Origin: Deltaproteobacteria bacterium
GTDB lineage: Bacteria; Desulfobacterota; Binatia; UBA9968
Length of the DNA stretch: 26,525 bases
Assembly (NCBI GenBank): GCA_016184235.1
Contig: JACPDC010000192.1
Span: forward strand, 1-26,525
Direction of reading: 5' to 3'
Within the stretch, counting starts at the first letter, position 1; each line of letters opens with the position of its first letter. Shown here piece after piece: positions 14,795 through 22,722 of the stretch. The position numbers and the translations under genes are program-made. Under the pieces are notes generated by a model, which saw only the letters and a program-made list of their open reading frames with translations, did no database searches and was not told the origin of the DNA.

Positions 14795-15579
14795 GCGAGG
14801 CTGACGAGCTAAAGGGCAGGATCGTTCTGGTGACCGGAGGCGGCCGCGGCATCGGCCGCGCCATCGCCCTGGCCTTCGCCACGCGCGGCAGCTACGTCGC
14901 GCTCACCGGCCGGACGCAGGCACCCCTGGAGGCGGCCGCTCGAGAGATTCAAGGTCTCGGCGGCAAGGCGCTGCCGCTTACCTGCGACGTCACCAAGAAA
15001 CCAGAGATCGAGGCCGCCAAGAACGCCATCCGCAACGAATTTGGCCCGGTTCAGATCCTCGTGAACAACGCGGGTATGGCGCCAGCGGCGGGTTTCTTGG
15101 ATATGCCCGATTCCCTATGGGAGGAGGTATTAAGCGTCAATCTCAACGGCACCTATTATTGCTGCAAGCTCTTTCTGCCCGAGATGGTCGCCGCCAAATG
15201 GGGCCGGGTCATCAACATCGCCTCCATCGTCGCCAAGGTGGCCTACCCCCACACCTCGGCATACACCACCTCCAAACACGCCGTGCTCGGGCTCACCCGC
15301 GTGCTGGCCCTGGAGATGGCAAGATCCGGGGTGACGGTAAACGCCATCTGCCCCGGATACGTCGAGACCGAGATGACGCTGAACAACGCCAGATTGATGG
15401 CGCAGAAGACCGGAAAAAAACTCGAGGAGGCGCTCGGGCTCTTCGCGGCGAGCTCGCCGCAAAAGCGGCTGATCGCCCCGGAGGAGGTGGCGGAGCTGGC
15501 CGTCATGCTGGCGTCCAAAGCGGCCGACGGCATCACCGGCCAGGCGATCAACGTCGACGGCGGCGCGGTCATGGTGTAA
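14791..15579 (+). CDS. SDR-family oxidoreductase (FabG-like)
   Basis: 262 aa classical short-chain dehydrogenase. The cofactor loop is VTGGGRGIGRA (14-24), NNAG is at 92-95, and the catalytic triad is Ser145 (NIAS), Tyr158 and Lys162 (YTTSK). PGYVETEM and the C-terminal ITGQAINVDGGAVM are the FabG-like substrate and end segments. It reduces a 3-oxoacyl-CoA or -ACP, or oxidises a 3-hydroxyacyl-CoA; neighbours argue for the latter in a CoA-ester pathway. The GTG start lies in a 4-base overlap with the Lon-like protease stop. It is followed 64 bases later by the crotonase gene, so these three genes are probably one transcript. Confidence 0.9.
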   Translation: MSEADELKGRIVLVTGGGRGIGRAIALAFATRGSYVALTGRTQAPLEAAAREIQGLGGKALPLTCDVTKKPEIEAAKNAIRNEFGPVQILVNNAGMAPAAGFLDMPDSLWEEVLSVNLNGTYYCCKLFLPEMVAAKWGRVINIASIVAKVAYPHTSAYTTSKHAVLGLTRVLALEMARSGVTVNAICPGYVETEMTLNNARLMAQKTGKKLEEALGLFAASSPQKRLIAPEEVAELAVMLASKAADGITGQAINVDGGAVMV

Positions 15580-15643
15580 AAAAATTTGACAGCGTGTTCC
15601 CCGAGGAAGCGTTTCCGAAAGCTCCGAAAAGAAAGGAAATGTC

Positions 15644-16438
15644 ATGTCGTACCAAAGCTTTCTCTACGAAGTCGACGACGGCGTCGCCACGGTGCGCCTC
15701 AATGACCCGGACAGACTCAATGCCCTCACCTTTCAGACCTACGAGGAGCTGGAAAAGCTAACGAGAGAGTTGGCTAGCGAAGCGCAGGTGAAGGTCTTGC
15801 TCCTCACAGGCAGCGGCAAGGGGTTTTGCTCCGGCGGCAGCGTCCATGAAATCATCGGCAGGCTCCTTGAGATGAACGCCGATGAGCTCTATCGCTTTAC
15901 CCGGATGACCTGTGATGTGGTCAAGAACATGCGCAACTTAAAAAAGCCCATTGTCGCCGCGGTAAACGGCATCGCCGCCGGCGCCGGCGCGATGCTCGCG
16001 CTGGCAAGCGACTTGCGCGTGGTCTCGGAGCGGGCGAAGTTCGCCTTTCTTTTCGTCAAGGTGGGGCTATCGGGCGCGGATATGGGAGCCCTCTATCTGC
16101 TGCCCAGGATTGTCGGCCAGGGCAAGGCGGCCGAGCTCCTCTTCCTGGGCGATCCTGTCGATGCCCAGGAGGCGTATCGCATCGGCCTCGCCAACCGGGT
16201 GGTGCCCCACGAAAAACTGATGGAGGAGGCTTGTTCCCTGGCGCGCCGCTTGAGAGACGGGCCGCTCTACGCCATCGGCGTGACCAAAGAGCTGCTCAAC
16301 ACCGAGGCCGATATGGGATTGGAGGCAGCCTTGGAGGCAGAGGCAACGGCCCAGGCGGGATGCATGCAGCGGGACGATTTCCGCGAAGGTCACGGGGCCT
16401 TCGTCGAAAAGCGGGCGCCGCAATTCAATCGCTCTTAG
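15644..16438 (+). CDS. Crotonase (enoyl-CoA hydratase/isomerase) family protein
   Basis: 264 aa member of the crotonase superfamily; acts on a CoA thioester in the cytosol. The fold is clear: oxyanion-hole segments GKGFCSGG (58-65) and IAAGAGAMLALASD (110-123), then FVKVGLSGADMGALYLLPRI (137-156). By alignment to enoyl-CoA hydratase, both catalytic Glu positions are non-acidic (Met117 and Phe137). The Asp in GADMG (about 146) could be the base, as in dienoyl-CoA isomerases or dehalogenases. So it may be a hydrolase, isomerase or lyase rather than a hydratase. A good AAGGAAATG ribosome site precedes ATG 15644. It lies downstream of the SDR and upstream of two acyl-CoA dehydrogenases. Confidence 0.88.
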   Translation: MSYQSFLYEVDDGVATVRLNDPDRLNALTFQTYEELEKLTRELASEAQVKVLLLTGSGKGFCSGGSVHEIIGRLLEMNADELYRFTRMTCDVVKNMRNLKKPIVAAVNGIAAGAGAMLALASDLRVVSERAKFAFLFVKVGLSGADMGALYLLPRIVGQGKAAELLFLGDPVDAQEAYRIGLANRVVPHEKLMEEACSLARRLRDGPLYAIGVTKELLNTEADMGLEAALEAEATAQAGCMQRDDFREGHGAFVEKRAPQFNRS

Positions 16439-16444
16439 GCTTTT

Positions 16445-16497
16445 AGCTGTCAGCAATCAGCCGTCGGCTGCAAGACCGGAAGTGAGAGCTGACCGCT
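16445..16497. repeat. Imperfect inverted repeat rich in GCTGA words
   Basis: AGCTGTCAGC (16445-16454) and GCTGACCGCT (16488-16497) match as inverted copies at 9 of 10 positions, with further GCTG words between and after them. It resembles short scattered intergenic elements, but only one copy is visible here. It occupies the gap 16439-16525 between the crotonase and acyl-CoA dehydrogenase genes. Confidence 0.35.
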
Positions 16498-16525
16498 GAG
16501 CGCCAAGAGCTGGAGTATTCTAAAG

Positions 16526-17686
16526 ATGGATATTTTTTTTGACCAAGAGCATCTGGCGCTGCGCGCCAAAGTCCGCTCCTGGGTGGAGAAGAACCTTATT
16601 TCTGCGGGTGAAAAGGAAGCGGACATCGAAGAACAGGCCCGGCAGCTGGTTCACCTGCTCGGCCGGGAGGGCTTCACGGCCTACGTAGCTGCCAAGAAAT
16701 ACGGCGGCGTGAGGGAAAGCGTGCAGGCGCGCGATCTCTGCATTTTCCGCGAGGAGCTCGCGCGCGGCTCGGCTTTGGCCGATACGATGTTCGCCATGCA
16801 GGCGCTGGGCAGCTACCCGATCACGCTTGCCGGCAGCGAGGAGCAAAAGAAGCGTTATCTTCCCGCGATCGCCAAAGGCGAGGCGATCGCGGCCTTCGCG
16901 CTCACCGAGCCGGAGGCCGGCTCGGACATCTCTGCGATGCAGACGAGAGCGGTACGGGACGGCGACGGCTATCGTCTGACAGGAGTGAAGCGTTTCATCT
17001 CTAACGCAGGAATCGCCCGCACCTACACGCTTTTCGCATCGACCGATCCTGAGAAGAAAATCAAGGGCATCAGCGCCTTCGTGGTGGAGGCCGACACCCC
17101 GGGCTTTTTTCTTAAGGAGAAGACCTCGCTGCTCTCTCCCCACCCCATCGGCGTGATCGCCTTTGAGGACTGCCGCATTCCTCGAACCCGGCTGCTCGGC
17201 CAGGAAGGCGAAGGGGTCAAGATCGCCCTCGCCACGCTGGATACCCTGCGGTGCACGGTGGCGGCGGCGGCGGTGGGGCTGGCGCAAAGGGCTTTGGAAG
17301 AGGCGATCAAGTACAGTCGAGGGCGGCGCCAATTTGGCCAGGCGCTGGCGGAATTCCAGGCGACGCAGTTTAAGATTGCCGACATGGCCACGGAACTCGA
17401 GGCCGCGCGGCTGCTGGTCTATCAGGCCGCCTGGGCGAGCGATCACCGCCAGAAGGATCTCAAGCAGAAGGCCTCTATGGCCAAGCTCTTTGCCACCGAG
17501 GCGGCGCAGCGGATCGTCGACCAGGCGCTGCAGATCCACGGCGGCATGGGTGTGGTGACCGGAACGCCGGTGGAGCGGCTCTACCGTGATGTCCGCGCTT
17601 TGAGAATCTACGAGGGGACTTCGGAGATCCAGCGGCTGGTGATTGCAAAGGGACTGTTGAAGGAGGCAAAAGAGGAAAAGCAATAA
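16526..17686 (+). CDS. Acyl-CoA dehydrogenase (first of two)
   Basis: 386 aa flavoprotein that introduces a trans-2,3 double bond in an acyl-CoA and passes electrons to ETF. FAD/substrate signature: FALTEPEAGSDISAMQT (about 126-142). The catalytic Glu363 lies in IYEGTSEIQRL near the C-terminus, and QIHGGMGVVTGTPVERLYRDVR (with the FAD-contact Gly-Gly) precedes it. Length is normal. ATG 16526 has only a modest GGAG. Start of the protein: MDIFFDQEHLALRAKVRSW. The neighbouring SDR and crotonase supply the next two chemistry types, so a beta-oxidation-like route for a branched or cyclic acyl-CoA is plausible. The substrate cannot be read. Confidence 0.92.
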   Translation: MDIFFDQEHLALRAKVRSWVEKNLISAGEKEADIEEQARQLVHLLGREGFTAYVAAKKYGGVRESVQARDLCIFREELARGSALADTMFAMQALGSYPITLAGSEEQKKRYLPAIAKGEAIAAFALTEPEAGSDISAMQTRAVRDGDGYRLTGVKRFISNAGIARTYTLFASTDPEKKIKGISAFVVEADTPGFFLKEKTSLLSPHPIGVIAFEDCRIPRTRLLGQEGEGVKIALATLDTLRCTVAAAAVGLAQRALEEAIKYSRGRRQFGQALAEFQATQFKIADMATELEAARLLVYQAAWASDHRQKDLKQKASMAKLFATEAAQRIVDQALQIHGGMGVVTGTPVERLYRDVRALRIYEGTSEIQRLVIAKGLLKEAKEEKQ

Positions 17687-17751
17687 GTTAAGGCAAGATT
17701 TCTCACGGAAGTTTCTTTTACCTTTTGCCTTTTTCCTTTTAACTTGATTTC

Positions 17752-17757
17752 AGGAGG
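17752..17757 (+). promoter_or_regulatory. Ribosome binding site fixing the second dehydrogenase start
   Basis: AGGAGG, 4 bases before ATG 17762, rules out the upstream TTG at 17744. Confidence 0.75.
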
Positions 17758-17761
17758 AACC

Positions 17762-18988
17762 ATGGATTTTGAATTGTCGGAAGAGCTGGTGGCGGTTCGG
17801 GACCTGGCCCGGGATTTTGCCGAGAAGGAGATCGCCCCGAGCGCGGCCAAGGACGATAGGGAGCACGCCTTCCGCCGTGACCTGGTGTCGAAAATGGGCG
17901 AGCTGGGTTTCTACGGGGCCGTCATCCCGGAGAGCTACGGCGGCAACGGTTTGGGATTCCTCGCGCTCGCGCTGATCACGGAGGAGATCGCCAGGGCGCA
18001 CAGCGCCATGCGGGTCTTCATGAACATGCAGGTGGGTCCTGCCTTGGTCCTGGATCGGTTCGGCAGCGAGGAACAGAAAAAGAAATGGCTGCCGCGGTTG
18101 ATCCGAGGCGAGGATGTCGGCTGCTTCGCCATTACCGAGCCGGACGCGGGATCGGACGTGGCCGCGATCAGAACCACCGCTGCCCGGGACGGCGACAGCT
18201 ATGTGCTCAATGGCAGCAAAATCTGGATCTCCAACGCGCCGGTCGCCGACACCGCCCTGATCTACGCCGCCACCGATCGTTCCCAGAAGCACCGGGGGAT
18301 CTCCGCCTTCTACGCGAATCTCAATCAGCCCGGAGTCGGCCGGAAATCTCTGGACACGCTCGGGGTGCATTGCTCGCCGATAGGGGAATTGAGCTTCGAA
18401 AATTTCCGTATTCCCGCTGAGAGCCTGATCGGCAAGGAGGGAGAGGGGTTCAAGATCTGCATGTGGCAGCTGAATCAGACCCGGCTCTCCTGCGCCGCCG
18501 GCGCCCTGGGCCTGGCGCGGGCCGCCAAAGAAGCGGCCGTGAGCTACGCCAATCAGCGGGAGCAGTTCGGGCAGAAGATCGGCCAGTTTCAGATGATCCA
18601 GGATCTCATCGCCCAGATGGTCGTGCACGAGGAGGCGGCGAAGCTCTTAGTTTATCGCGCCGCCTGGCTGGCCGACCAGAGACAGCCCAACAACCTCGAA
18701 GTCTCTATCGCAAAATATACCGCCGCTGAAGCCGCCGCCTTCGCCGCCGACGCCGCGCTCAGAATCCTCGGCGCCTATGGCTACTCGACGGAATTTCCCG
18801 TGGAGCGCTATCTGCGCGACGCCAAGTCGTACCAGATCGTCGAGGGTTCCTCGAACATCCAAAAGCTCATCATCGCCCAGGACGCGACGGCCAAGGTGAC
18901 GCCGGCAAAGTACGTGATGTCTCTGGCGGCGGAATTGAGACCGATATCCACGCCCACGTCAAAAATGACCCGCGGAGTCACCGTATAA
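17762..18988 (+). CDS. Acyl-CoA dehydrogenase (second), with anomalous C-terminal extension
   Basis: 408 aa from ATG 17762, preceded by CAGGAGGAACC; the frame is open to a TTG at 17744 but the ribosome site lies between, so 17762 is right. Signature FAITEPDAGSDVAAIRT (about 122-138); catalytic Glu361 in IVEGSSNIQKLII. Families of this type normally stop a few residues after IIAQ (about residue 377). Here the ORF runs about 33 residues further (…KYVMSLAAELRPIST…), and that tail is encoded exactly opposite the barrel-coding part of the convergent outer-membrane gene. It therefore looks like a protein that lost its own stop. The core is intact and probably active. Downstream of the first dehydrogenase by 75 bases, which include a pyrimidine-rich tract near 17713-17743. 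Confidence 0.9.
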   Translation: MDFELSEELVAVRDLARDFAEKEIAPSAAKDDREHAFRRDLVSKMGELGFYGAVIPESYGGNGLGFLALALITEEIARAHSAMRVFMNMQVGPALVLDRFGSEEQKKKWLPRLIRGEDVGCFAITEPDAGSDVAAIRTTAARDGDSYVLNGSKIWISNAPVADTALIYAATDRSQKHRGISAFYANLNQPGVGRKSLDTLGVHCSPIGELSFENFRIPAESLIGKEGEGFKICMWQLNQTRLSCAAGALGLARAAKEAAVSYANQREQFGQKIGQFQMIQDLIAQMVVHEEAAKLLVYRAAWLADQRQPNNLEVSIAKYTAAEAAAFAADAALRILGAYGYSTEFPVERYLRDAKSYQIVEGSSNIQKLIIAQDATAKVTPAKYVMSLAAELRPISTPTSKMTRGVTV

Positions 18989-19665
18989 GTCAGCGCCCAG
19001 TCGGTGCTGAGAAATTTTGGCGTGTCGCGATTCATGCGCGGGGCGCCGTAAATCTCTCCTGAGATGCCGATGGGACCGAACAAGGAGCGGGAGAAAGAGA
19101 GCGCCCAGAGATGAAAATCATCGAAGCTTTTCCTTCCCTCCTTGCCGATCCACGCCTGGTTGTAGGTGAGCTCCCAATCCACTCCGGCAATTTCCTTACT
19201 GACCAAAAAGAAGAGATTATGGTCTGCCCTTCCTGACCCCAGCCCTTTTTTTCGCGACGCGCTGGGGACCTTGCCCTCGTAGGCGAAGGAGAGGGCAGGC
19301 CAAAGTCCATCCTGCTTAACCAGCCGATACTTAAAGCCAGGCGAAGTATCTCCCACACCGGATCGCCGGCCTTCCGGGTCATCGGATCGCTGCGAAAGAT
19401 AGTTATCCATTCCCAAGCGCAGCTCTAGATCCTTCAAGAGGCCGAAACGGAGCAGCCCTGAAGCCACCGTCAGAGTTTTGAACTCCGTGCTCCGAAAGGC
19501 CCGCTCCCAGCCATATTCGATCTCCAGAACCCCCTTCTGCGTGACGTCCGCGGGATCCGCTATTCCAGGGCGGTTCGGGGTTGAAGAAATCTCTTCCTTC
19601 GCCAAAACTCCCCCCAATGGAATGAGAGAAAAAAAGACCGCCAAGACCTGATCCAGTAGCTTCAC
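18808..19665 (-). CDS. Outer-membrane beta-barrel (transporter-like) protein, anomalous C-terminus
   Basis: 285-codon ORF. Signal peptide MKLLDQVLAVFFSLIPLGGVLAK, then a mature region that alternates charged and aromatic strands: GVLEIEYGWERA, LLKDLELRLGMDNY, DTSPGFKYRLVKQ, LWPALSFAYEGKVPSA, ADHNLFFLVSKEIAGVDWEL, and TPRVIFDVGVDIGLNSAARD. This is the pattern of the small 'transporter' barrels (phenol MetA-pathway-like family). The natural end is expected near YFAGVTLAV (about residue 260). The last 25 residues (ASWAMMSFWMFEEPS...) are encoded opposite the acyl-CoA dehydrogenase catalytic region and look foreign. The GTG start at 19665 has no strong ribosome site. It lies 76 bases after cobQ, beyond a terminator, so its own promoter is unclear. 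Confidence 0.72.
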   Translation of the reverse strand: MKLLDQVLAVFFSLIPLGGVLAKEEISSTPNRPGIADPADVTQKGVLEIEYGWERAFRSTEFKTLTVASGLLRFGLLKDLELRLGMDNYLSQRSDDPEGRRSGVGDTSPGFKYRLVKQDGLWPALSFAYEGKVPSASRKKGLGSGRADHNLFFLVSKEIAGVDWELTYNQAWIGKEGRKSFDDFHLWALSFSRSLFGPIGISGEIYGAPRMNRDTPKFLSTDWALTYTVTPRVIFDVGVDIGLNSAARDITYFAGVTLAVASWAMMSFWMFEEPSTIWYDLASRR

Positions 19666-19694
19666 AGAATAATCTCTTGAGGCCTCCGCCCTTA

Positions 19695-19731
19695 CGAAAA
19701 CTTTAGGGCCGGAGGGTTACTCCGGCCCTAA
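19695..19731 (-). terminator. Strong Rho-independent terminator after cobQ
   Basis: Minus strand: 12-bp perfect GC-rich stem (core TAGGGCCGGAG / CTCCGGCCCTA, 19703-19731) with a TAACC loop, then AAGTTTTCG. Placed just after the cobQ stop; it should end the corrinoid operon before the outer-membrane gene. There is no T-run on the other strand. Confidence 0.7.
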
Positions 19732-19741
19732 CTACGGTTGG

Positions 19742-21262
19742 TCACTCTAGACCGATCATGCGATAGATCGATTCCATGTCCAGGCTGTTACGGACCAAGT
19801 CCGCCAGCCGATCGTACTGCTCCTCCTTTGATAGCACCCTGGCTGACGCGTGGAAGGCCACGCCTTTTCTTCCAGCCAGCTCGCTCAGGAGAGAGCGCCG
19901 AAACCCCTCATTGTGAAAAAGTCCATGGATGTAGGTTCCAAGCACGTTGCCGCAAGGACTGAGACAACCGTCTATGTCTTTGCAGGGTCTTCGGGAGCGC
20001 TCGTCAATGCGGAAAGGTGCCGCATCGTTTGCCCCGTTGGTTGTTCCCATGTGAATTTCATAGCCGCTTACGGAGAGCCTTGACGCCTCCTGCAGAAGCC
20101 CCCGTCCGGCTATCACACAACCTCGTACTTGGTGGGTCGATTTAACTGGGGAAAAAGTAGTTGTTACGGGCAAAAGCCCCAGGCCCTCGGCTTGAGTCTC
20201 ACTACTTTCTACATGTTCCGGATCTAGGATCATTCTCCCCAGCATCTGATAGCCGCCGCATATGCCGATGACGGGTTTGCCCTTATGGGCCTGGTCGATA
20301 ATCGCCCGAGCGTGCCCTATCCTTTTCAGATACTTGAGATCGGCCATTGTACTTTTTGTGCCCGGAATAATAATCAGATCAGGCTCCCCCAATTCGTCGT
20401 TAGGCTCTACGTAACGGAGTCGTACCCCTTCCTCCTGCTCAAGCGGGTCGAAGTCGTCGAAATTGGAGATGTGAGGCAACCCGATGACGGCGATATCGAG
20501 GATATAGTCGCTCTTCCGCTTCATCGTTCGCCGCCGTTCCAGGGAGATGGAGTCTTCCTCGGCAACATGGATGTCATGGTAGTAGGGAATGACCCCGGCC
20601 ACTGGTATTCTAGTCCGGTCTTCCAGCCACTTAAGACCGGGCTCGAGCAGGGAGAGATCGCCGCGGAACTTGTTAATCACGAAGGCTTTGACGAGAGCGC
20701 GCTCTTCAGGCTCCAGCAGCCCCAAAGTTCCGACCAAAGAGGCGAACACACCGCCCCGATCGATATCCGCCACCAGCAGTACCGGCGCCTGGCAATGTAG
20801 GGCCACGCGCATGTTGACCATATCCCGGTCTTTTAGGTTTACTTCAGCGGGGCTACCTGCCCCCTCGATCAGGACAACGTCGTACTGGACCGACAGTTTA
20901 TCCAGAGACTCGGTTACTACGGACCACAACTGCTCTCGTGACGAATAGTATTCCGTTGCCATCACCCTTCCCATGGGCTTTCCCTTCACCACCACCTGAG
21001 AGCAGTTATCGGCCTCAGGTTTGAGCAGAATGGGATTCATCTCCACTGTCGGCTCCACGCCGGCTGCCTCGGCCTGAACCACCTGAGCCCTTCCGATCTC
21101 CCCACCGTCACAAGTGACAAAGGAGTTGAGCGACATGTTCTGTGCCTTGAAGGGGGTCACTCTCCAGCCGTCTTGTTTCAGGATGCGACAGAGGGCGGTG
21201 ACCATGATGCTCTTCCCCACTGAGGAGGCGGTCCCTTGGACCATTAAGGTTTTGGCTGGCAT
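19742..21262 (-). CDS. cobQ: Cobyric acid synthase (CobQ/CbiP)
   Basis: 506 aa glutamine-dependent amidotransferase that amidates carboxylates b, d, e and g of adenosylcobyrinic acid a,c-diamide to give cobyric acid. N-terminal P-loop GTASSVGKS (10-18) and QNMSLNSFVT (41-50), ATPase region GEIGRAQVVQAEAAGVEP (55-71) and LIEGAGSPAEVNL (131-143). The C-terminal type 1 glutaminase domain has nucleophile Cys335 in GICGGYQMLG and His404 in GYEIHMG. All hallmarks intact. The ORF runs upstream through an odd N-terminus to 21436 within cbiA; ATG 21262, with GAGGG before it, is the family start. It follows cbiA by 28 bases and is the last gene before the terminator. Confidence 0.95.
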   Translation of the reverse strand: MPAKTLMVQGTASSVGKSIMVTALCRILKQDGWRVTPFKAQNMSLNSFVTCDGGEIGRAQVVQAEAAGVEPTVEMNPILLKPEADNCSQVVVKGKPMGRVMATEYYSSREQLWSVVTESLDKLSVQYDVVLIEGAGSPAEVNLKDRDMVNMRVALHCQAPVLLVADIDRGGVFASLVGTLGLLEPEERALVKAFVINKFRGDLSLLEPGLKWLEDRTRIPVAGVIPYYHDIHVAEEDSISLERRRTMKRKSDYILDIAVIGLPHISNFDDFDPLEQEEGVRLRYVEPNDELGEPDLIIIPGTKSTMADLKYLKRIGHARAIIDQAHKGKPVIGICGGYQMLGRMILDPEHVESSETQAEGLGLLPVTTTFSPVKSTHQVRGCVIAGRGLLQEASRLSVSGYEIHMGTTNGANDAAPFRIDERSRRPCKDIDGCLSPCGNVLGTYIHGLFHNEGFRRSLLSELAGRKGVAFHASARVLSKEEQYDRLADLVRNSLDMESIYRMIGLE

Positions 21263-21290
21263 AAACAACCCTCGTCTGCTGCATCCTTCA

Positions 21291-22682
21291 TCAAGTAGCT
21301 GCCCTCCAAGCGGCGCAAAAATCAACGAAGGACGATGCGAGACTTCGCTTGCTTCCCAGATGCAGGTGAATATAGGAAGCCATGGTATTCCTGACCCGGA
21401 ATCCCTCCTTTCGTCCCGGCTGGTCCAGCACATCATAGGCAGACGAACCCCGTGACTCTCCTTGCAAAACCGACAGGTGAAATTCGTGCCCCCTAACCGA
21501 TTCGCCCTTGCTCATGAGCGGGTTATCGTCCAGAGCAGACACGTTGCGGTAGCCTAGAGTCAACTTGCTCCCTTTCATCGAGGAGCAATAGGGAAAAACC
21601 GCTGCCATGGGGTAGTTTTTGCTCTCCGAATCTTCGATGCTTTCCCCAAGGTACATTAGCCCGCCACATTCGGCGTAGATAGGCAATCCCCTTTGAGCCG
21701 CCCTCTGCACAGAGGAACGCATCAAGCTGTTCTCGGATAGCTCACGCGCATAGAGCTCCGGAAAGCCCCCACCGATGTACACCCCGCCGACTCCTGACGG
21801 CAGCTCCCGATCCTCAAGGAGACTGAAGGAAACAATTTCCGCGCCCCAGGCTTCCAGTAGATCCAGAGAGTCGGGGTAATAAAAATTAAATGCCTTGTCC
21901 CTAGCCACGGCGATAGCCACCTTCGCAGCTCTATGAGCTTCGGGAAAGAGCAGGGAGCTATCCGGTTCAGATAAATCGATGGGTGCTGCCAGGCGCAATA
22001 TGCGATCCACATCGATGGTGCGCTCCACCTGCTCTACCAGCCGACCAAAAAACTCAACAGAGACCCTTCCCTCAACCGTGGGAATCAGTCCCAGGTGGCG
22101 CTCCGGTAGTCGCAGATCGGGCCGCTTGGGGAGATAGCCCAGCAAGGTTACCCCGGCCTTCTCAAGAGAGGGCTTAACGAATTCCAGATGTCTCTCACCG
22201 GCGATGCCGTTCAAGATCACGCCGGCCAATTCGATATGCGGATCAAAGTTCTTAAATCCCAGCACCAACGCTCCAACGCTCCGCGCCGCTGCCGAGGCAT
22301 CCACCACCAGAATCACCGGCAGGCGAAGCAGCTTTGCGACATGGGCCGTGCTCCCCTCTTCATCTTCCCCGCGGAAACCGTCAAAGAGCCCCATGACTCC
22401 TTCGACTACGGCGATTTCCTTGTCTCTCATCGCTCGACGAAACAATTCGACAACCGCAGCCCGCTCGAGGAGCCAGGTATCCAAATTGCGCGAGGGCAGC
22501 CCGCAAACCGCGCCGTGATAGGAAGGATCGATGTAATCGGGCCCCACCTTAAACGGCTGGACTTTATAACCTTTCCGGCATAGGACTGCCATGATTCCTG
22601 TCGCCACCGTGGTTTTTCCCACGCCGCTATGAGTGCCGGCGATTACCAGCCCTTTACGTCGGCGGTGATCCTTGCTCTCCAT
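21291..22682 (-). CDS. cbiA: Cobyrinic acid a,c-diamide synthase (CbiA/CobB)
   Basis: 463 aa. It amidates carboxylates a and c of cobyrinic acid using ATP and glutamine (anaerobic CbiA on Co-precursor or aerobic CobB on hydrogenobyrinic acid). N-terminal dethiobiotin-synthetase-like P-loop GTHSGVGKTT (16-25), VGPDYIDPSYH (46-56), and VVEGVMGLFDG (92-102). The C-terminal glutaminase domain has Cys339 in IYAECGGLMYLGE. Catalysis is the step before CobQ, and it lies immediately before it, 28 bases apart. Upstream it follows the ABC ATPase by 40 bases. Aerobic versus anaerobic route cannot be told from this gene alone, so the symbol could equally be cobB. Confidence 0.92.
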   Translation of the reverse strand: MESKDHRRRKGLVIAGTHSGVGKTTVATGIMAVLCRKGYKVQPFKVGPDYIDPSYHGAVCGLPSRNLDTWLLERAAVVELFRRAMRDKEIAVVEGVMGLFDGFRGEDEEGSTAHVAKLLRLPVILVVDASAAARSVGALVLGFKNFDPHIELAGVILNGIAGERHLEFVKPSLEKAGVTLLGYLPKRPDLRLPERHLGLIPTVEGRVSVEFFGRLVEQVERTIDVDRILRLAAPIDLSEPDSSLLFPEAHRAAKVAIAVARDKAFNFYYPDSLDLLEAWGAEIVSFSLLEDRELPSGVGGVYIGGGFPELYARELSENSLMRSSVQRAAQRGLPIYAECGGLMYLGESIEDSESKNYPMAAVFPYCSSMKGSKLTLGYRNVSALDDNPLMSKGESVRGHEFHLSVLQGESRGSSAYDVLDQPGRKEGFRVRNTMASYIHLHLGSKRSLASSFVDFCAAWRAAT

Positions 22683-22722
22683 AGCTTCTGTCTCTCCGTT
22701 GCTGGCGCTTTCTGTTTCGGCC

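Noticed and set aside
15580..15643. TTGACA at 15587 as a promoter for the crotonase gene
   Set aside because: No plausible -10 at 16-18 bases; read-through from the Lon-SDR transcript is simpler.
16520..17683. Minus-strand open frame (387 codons) opposite the first acyl-CoA dehydrogenase
   Set aside because: Opposite a textbook dehydrogenase with its catalytic Glu motif; the translation is His/Arg/Leu-rich and resembles nothing.
17750..18628. Minus-strand open frame opposite the second acyl-CoA dehydrogenase
   Set aside because: Antisense shadow; unlike the 18808-18988 overlap, nothing in it resembles a real protein.
21263..21436. Upstream extension of cobQ into cbiA (58 extra residues)
   Set aside because: The extension lacks CobQ similarity and overlaps cbiA coding; the family start MPAKTLMVQG is at 21262 with its own ribosome site.
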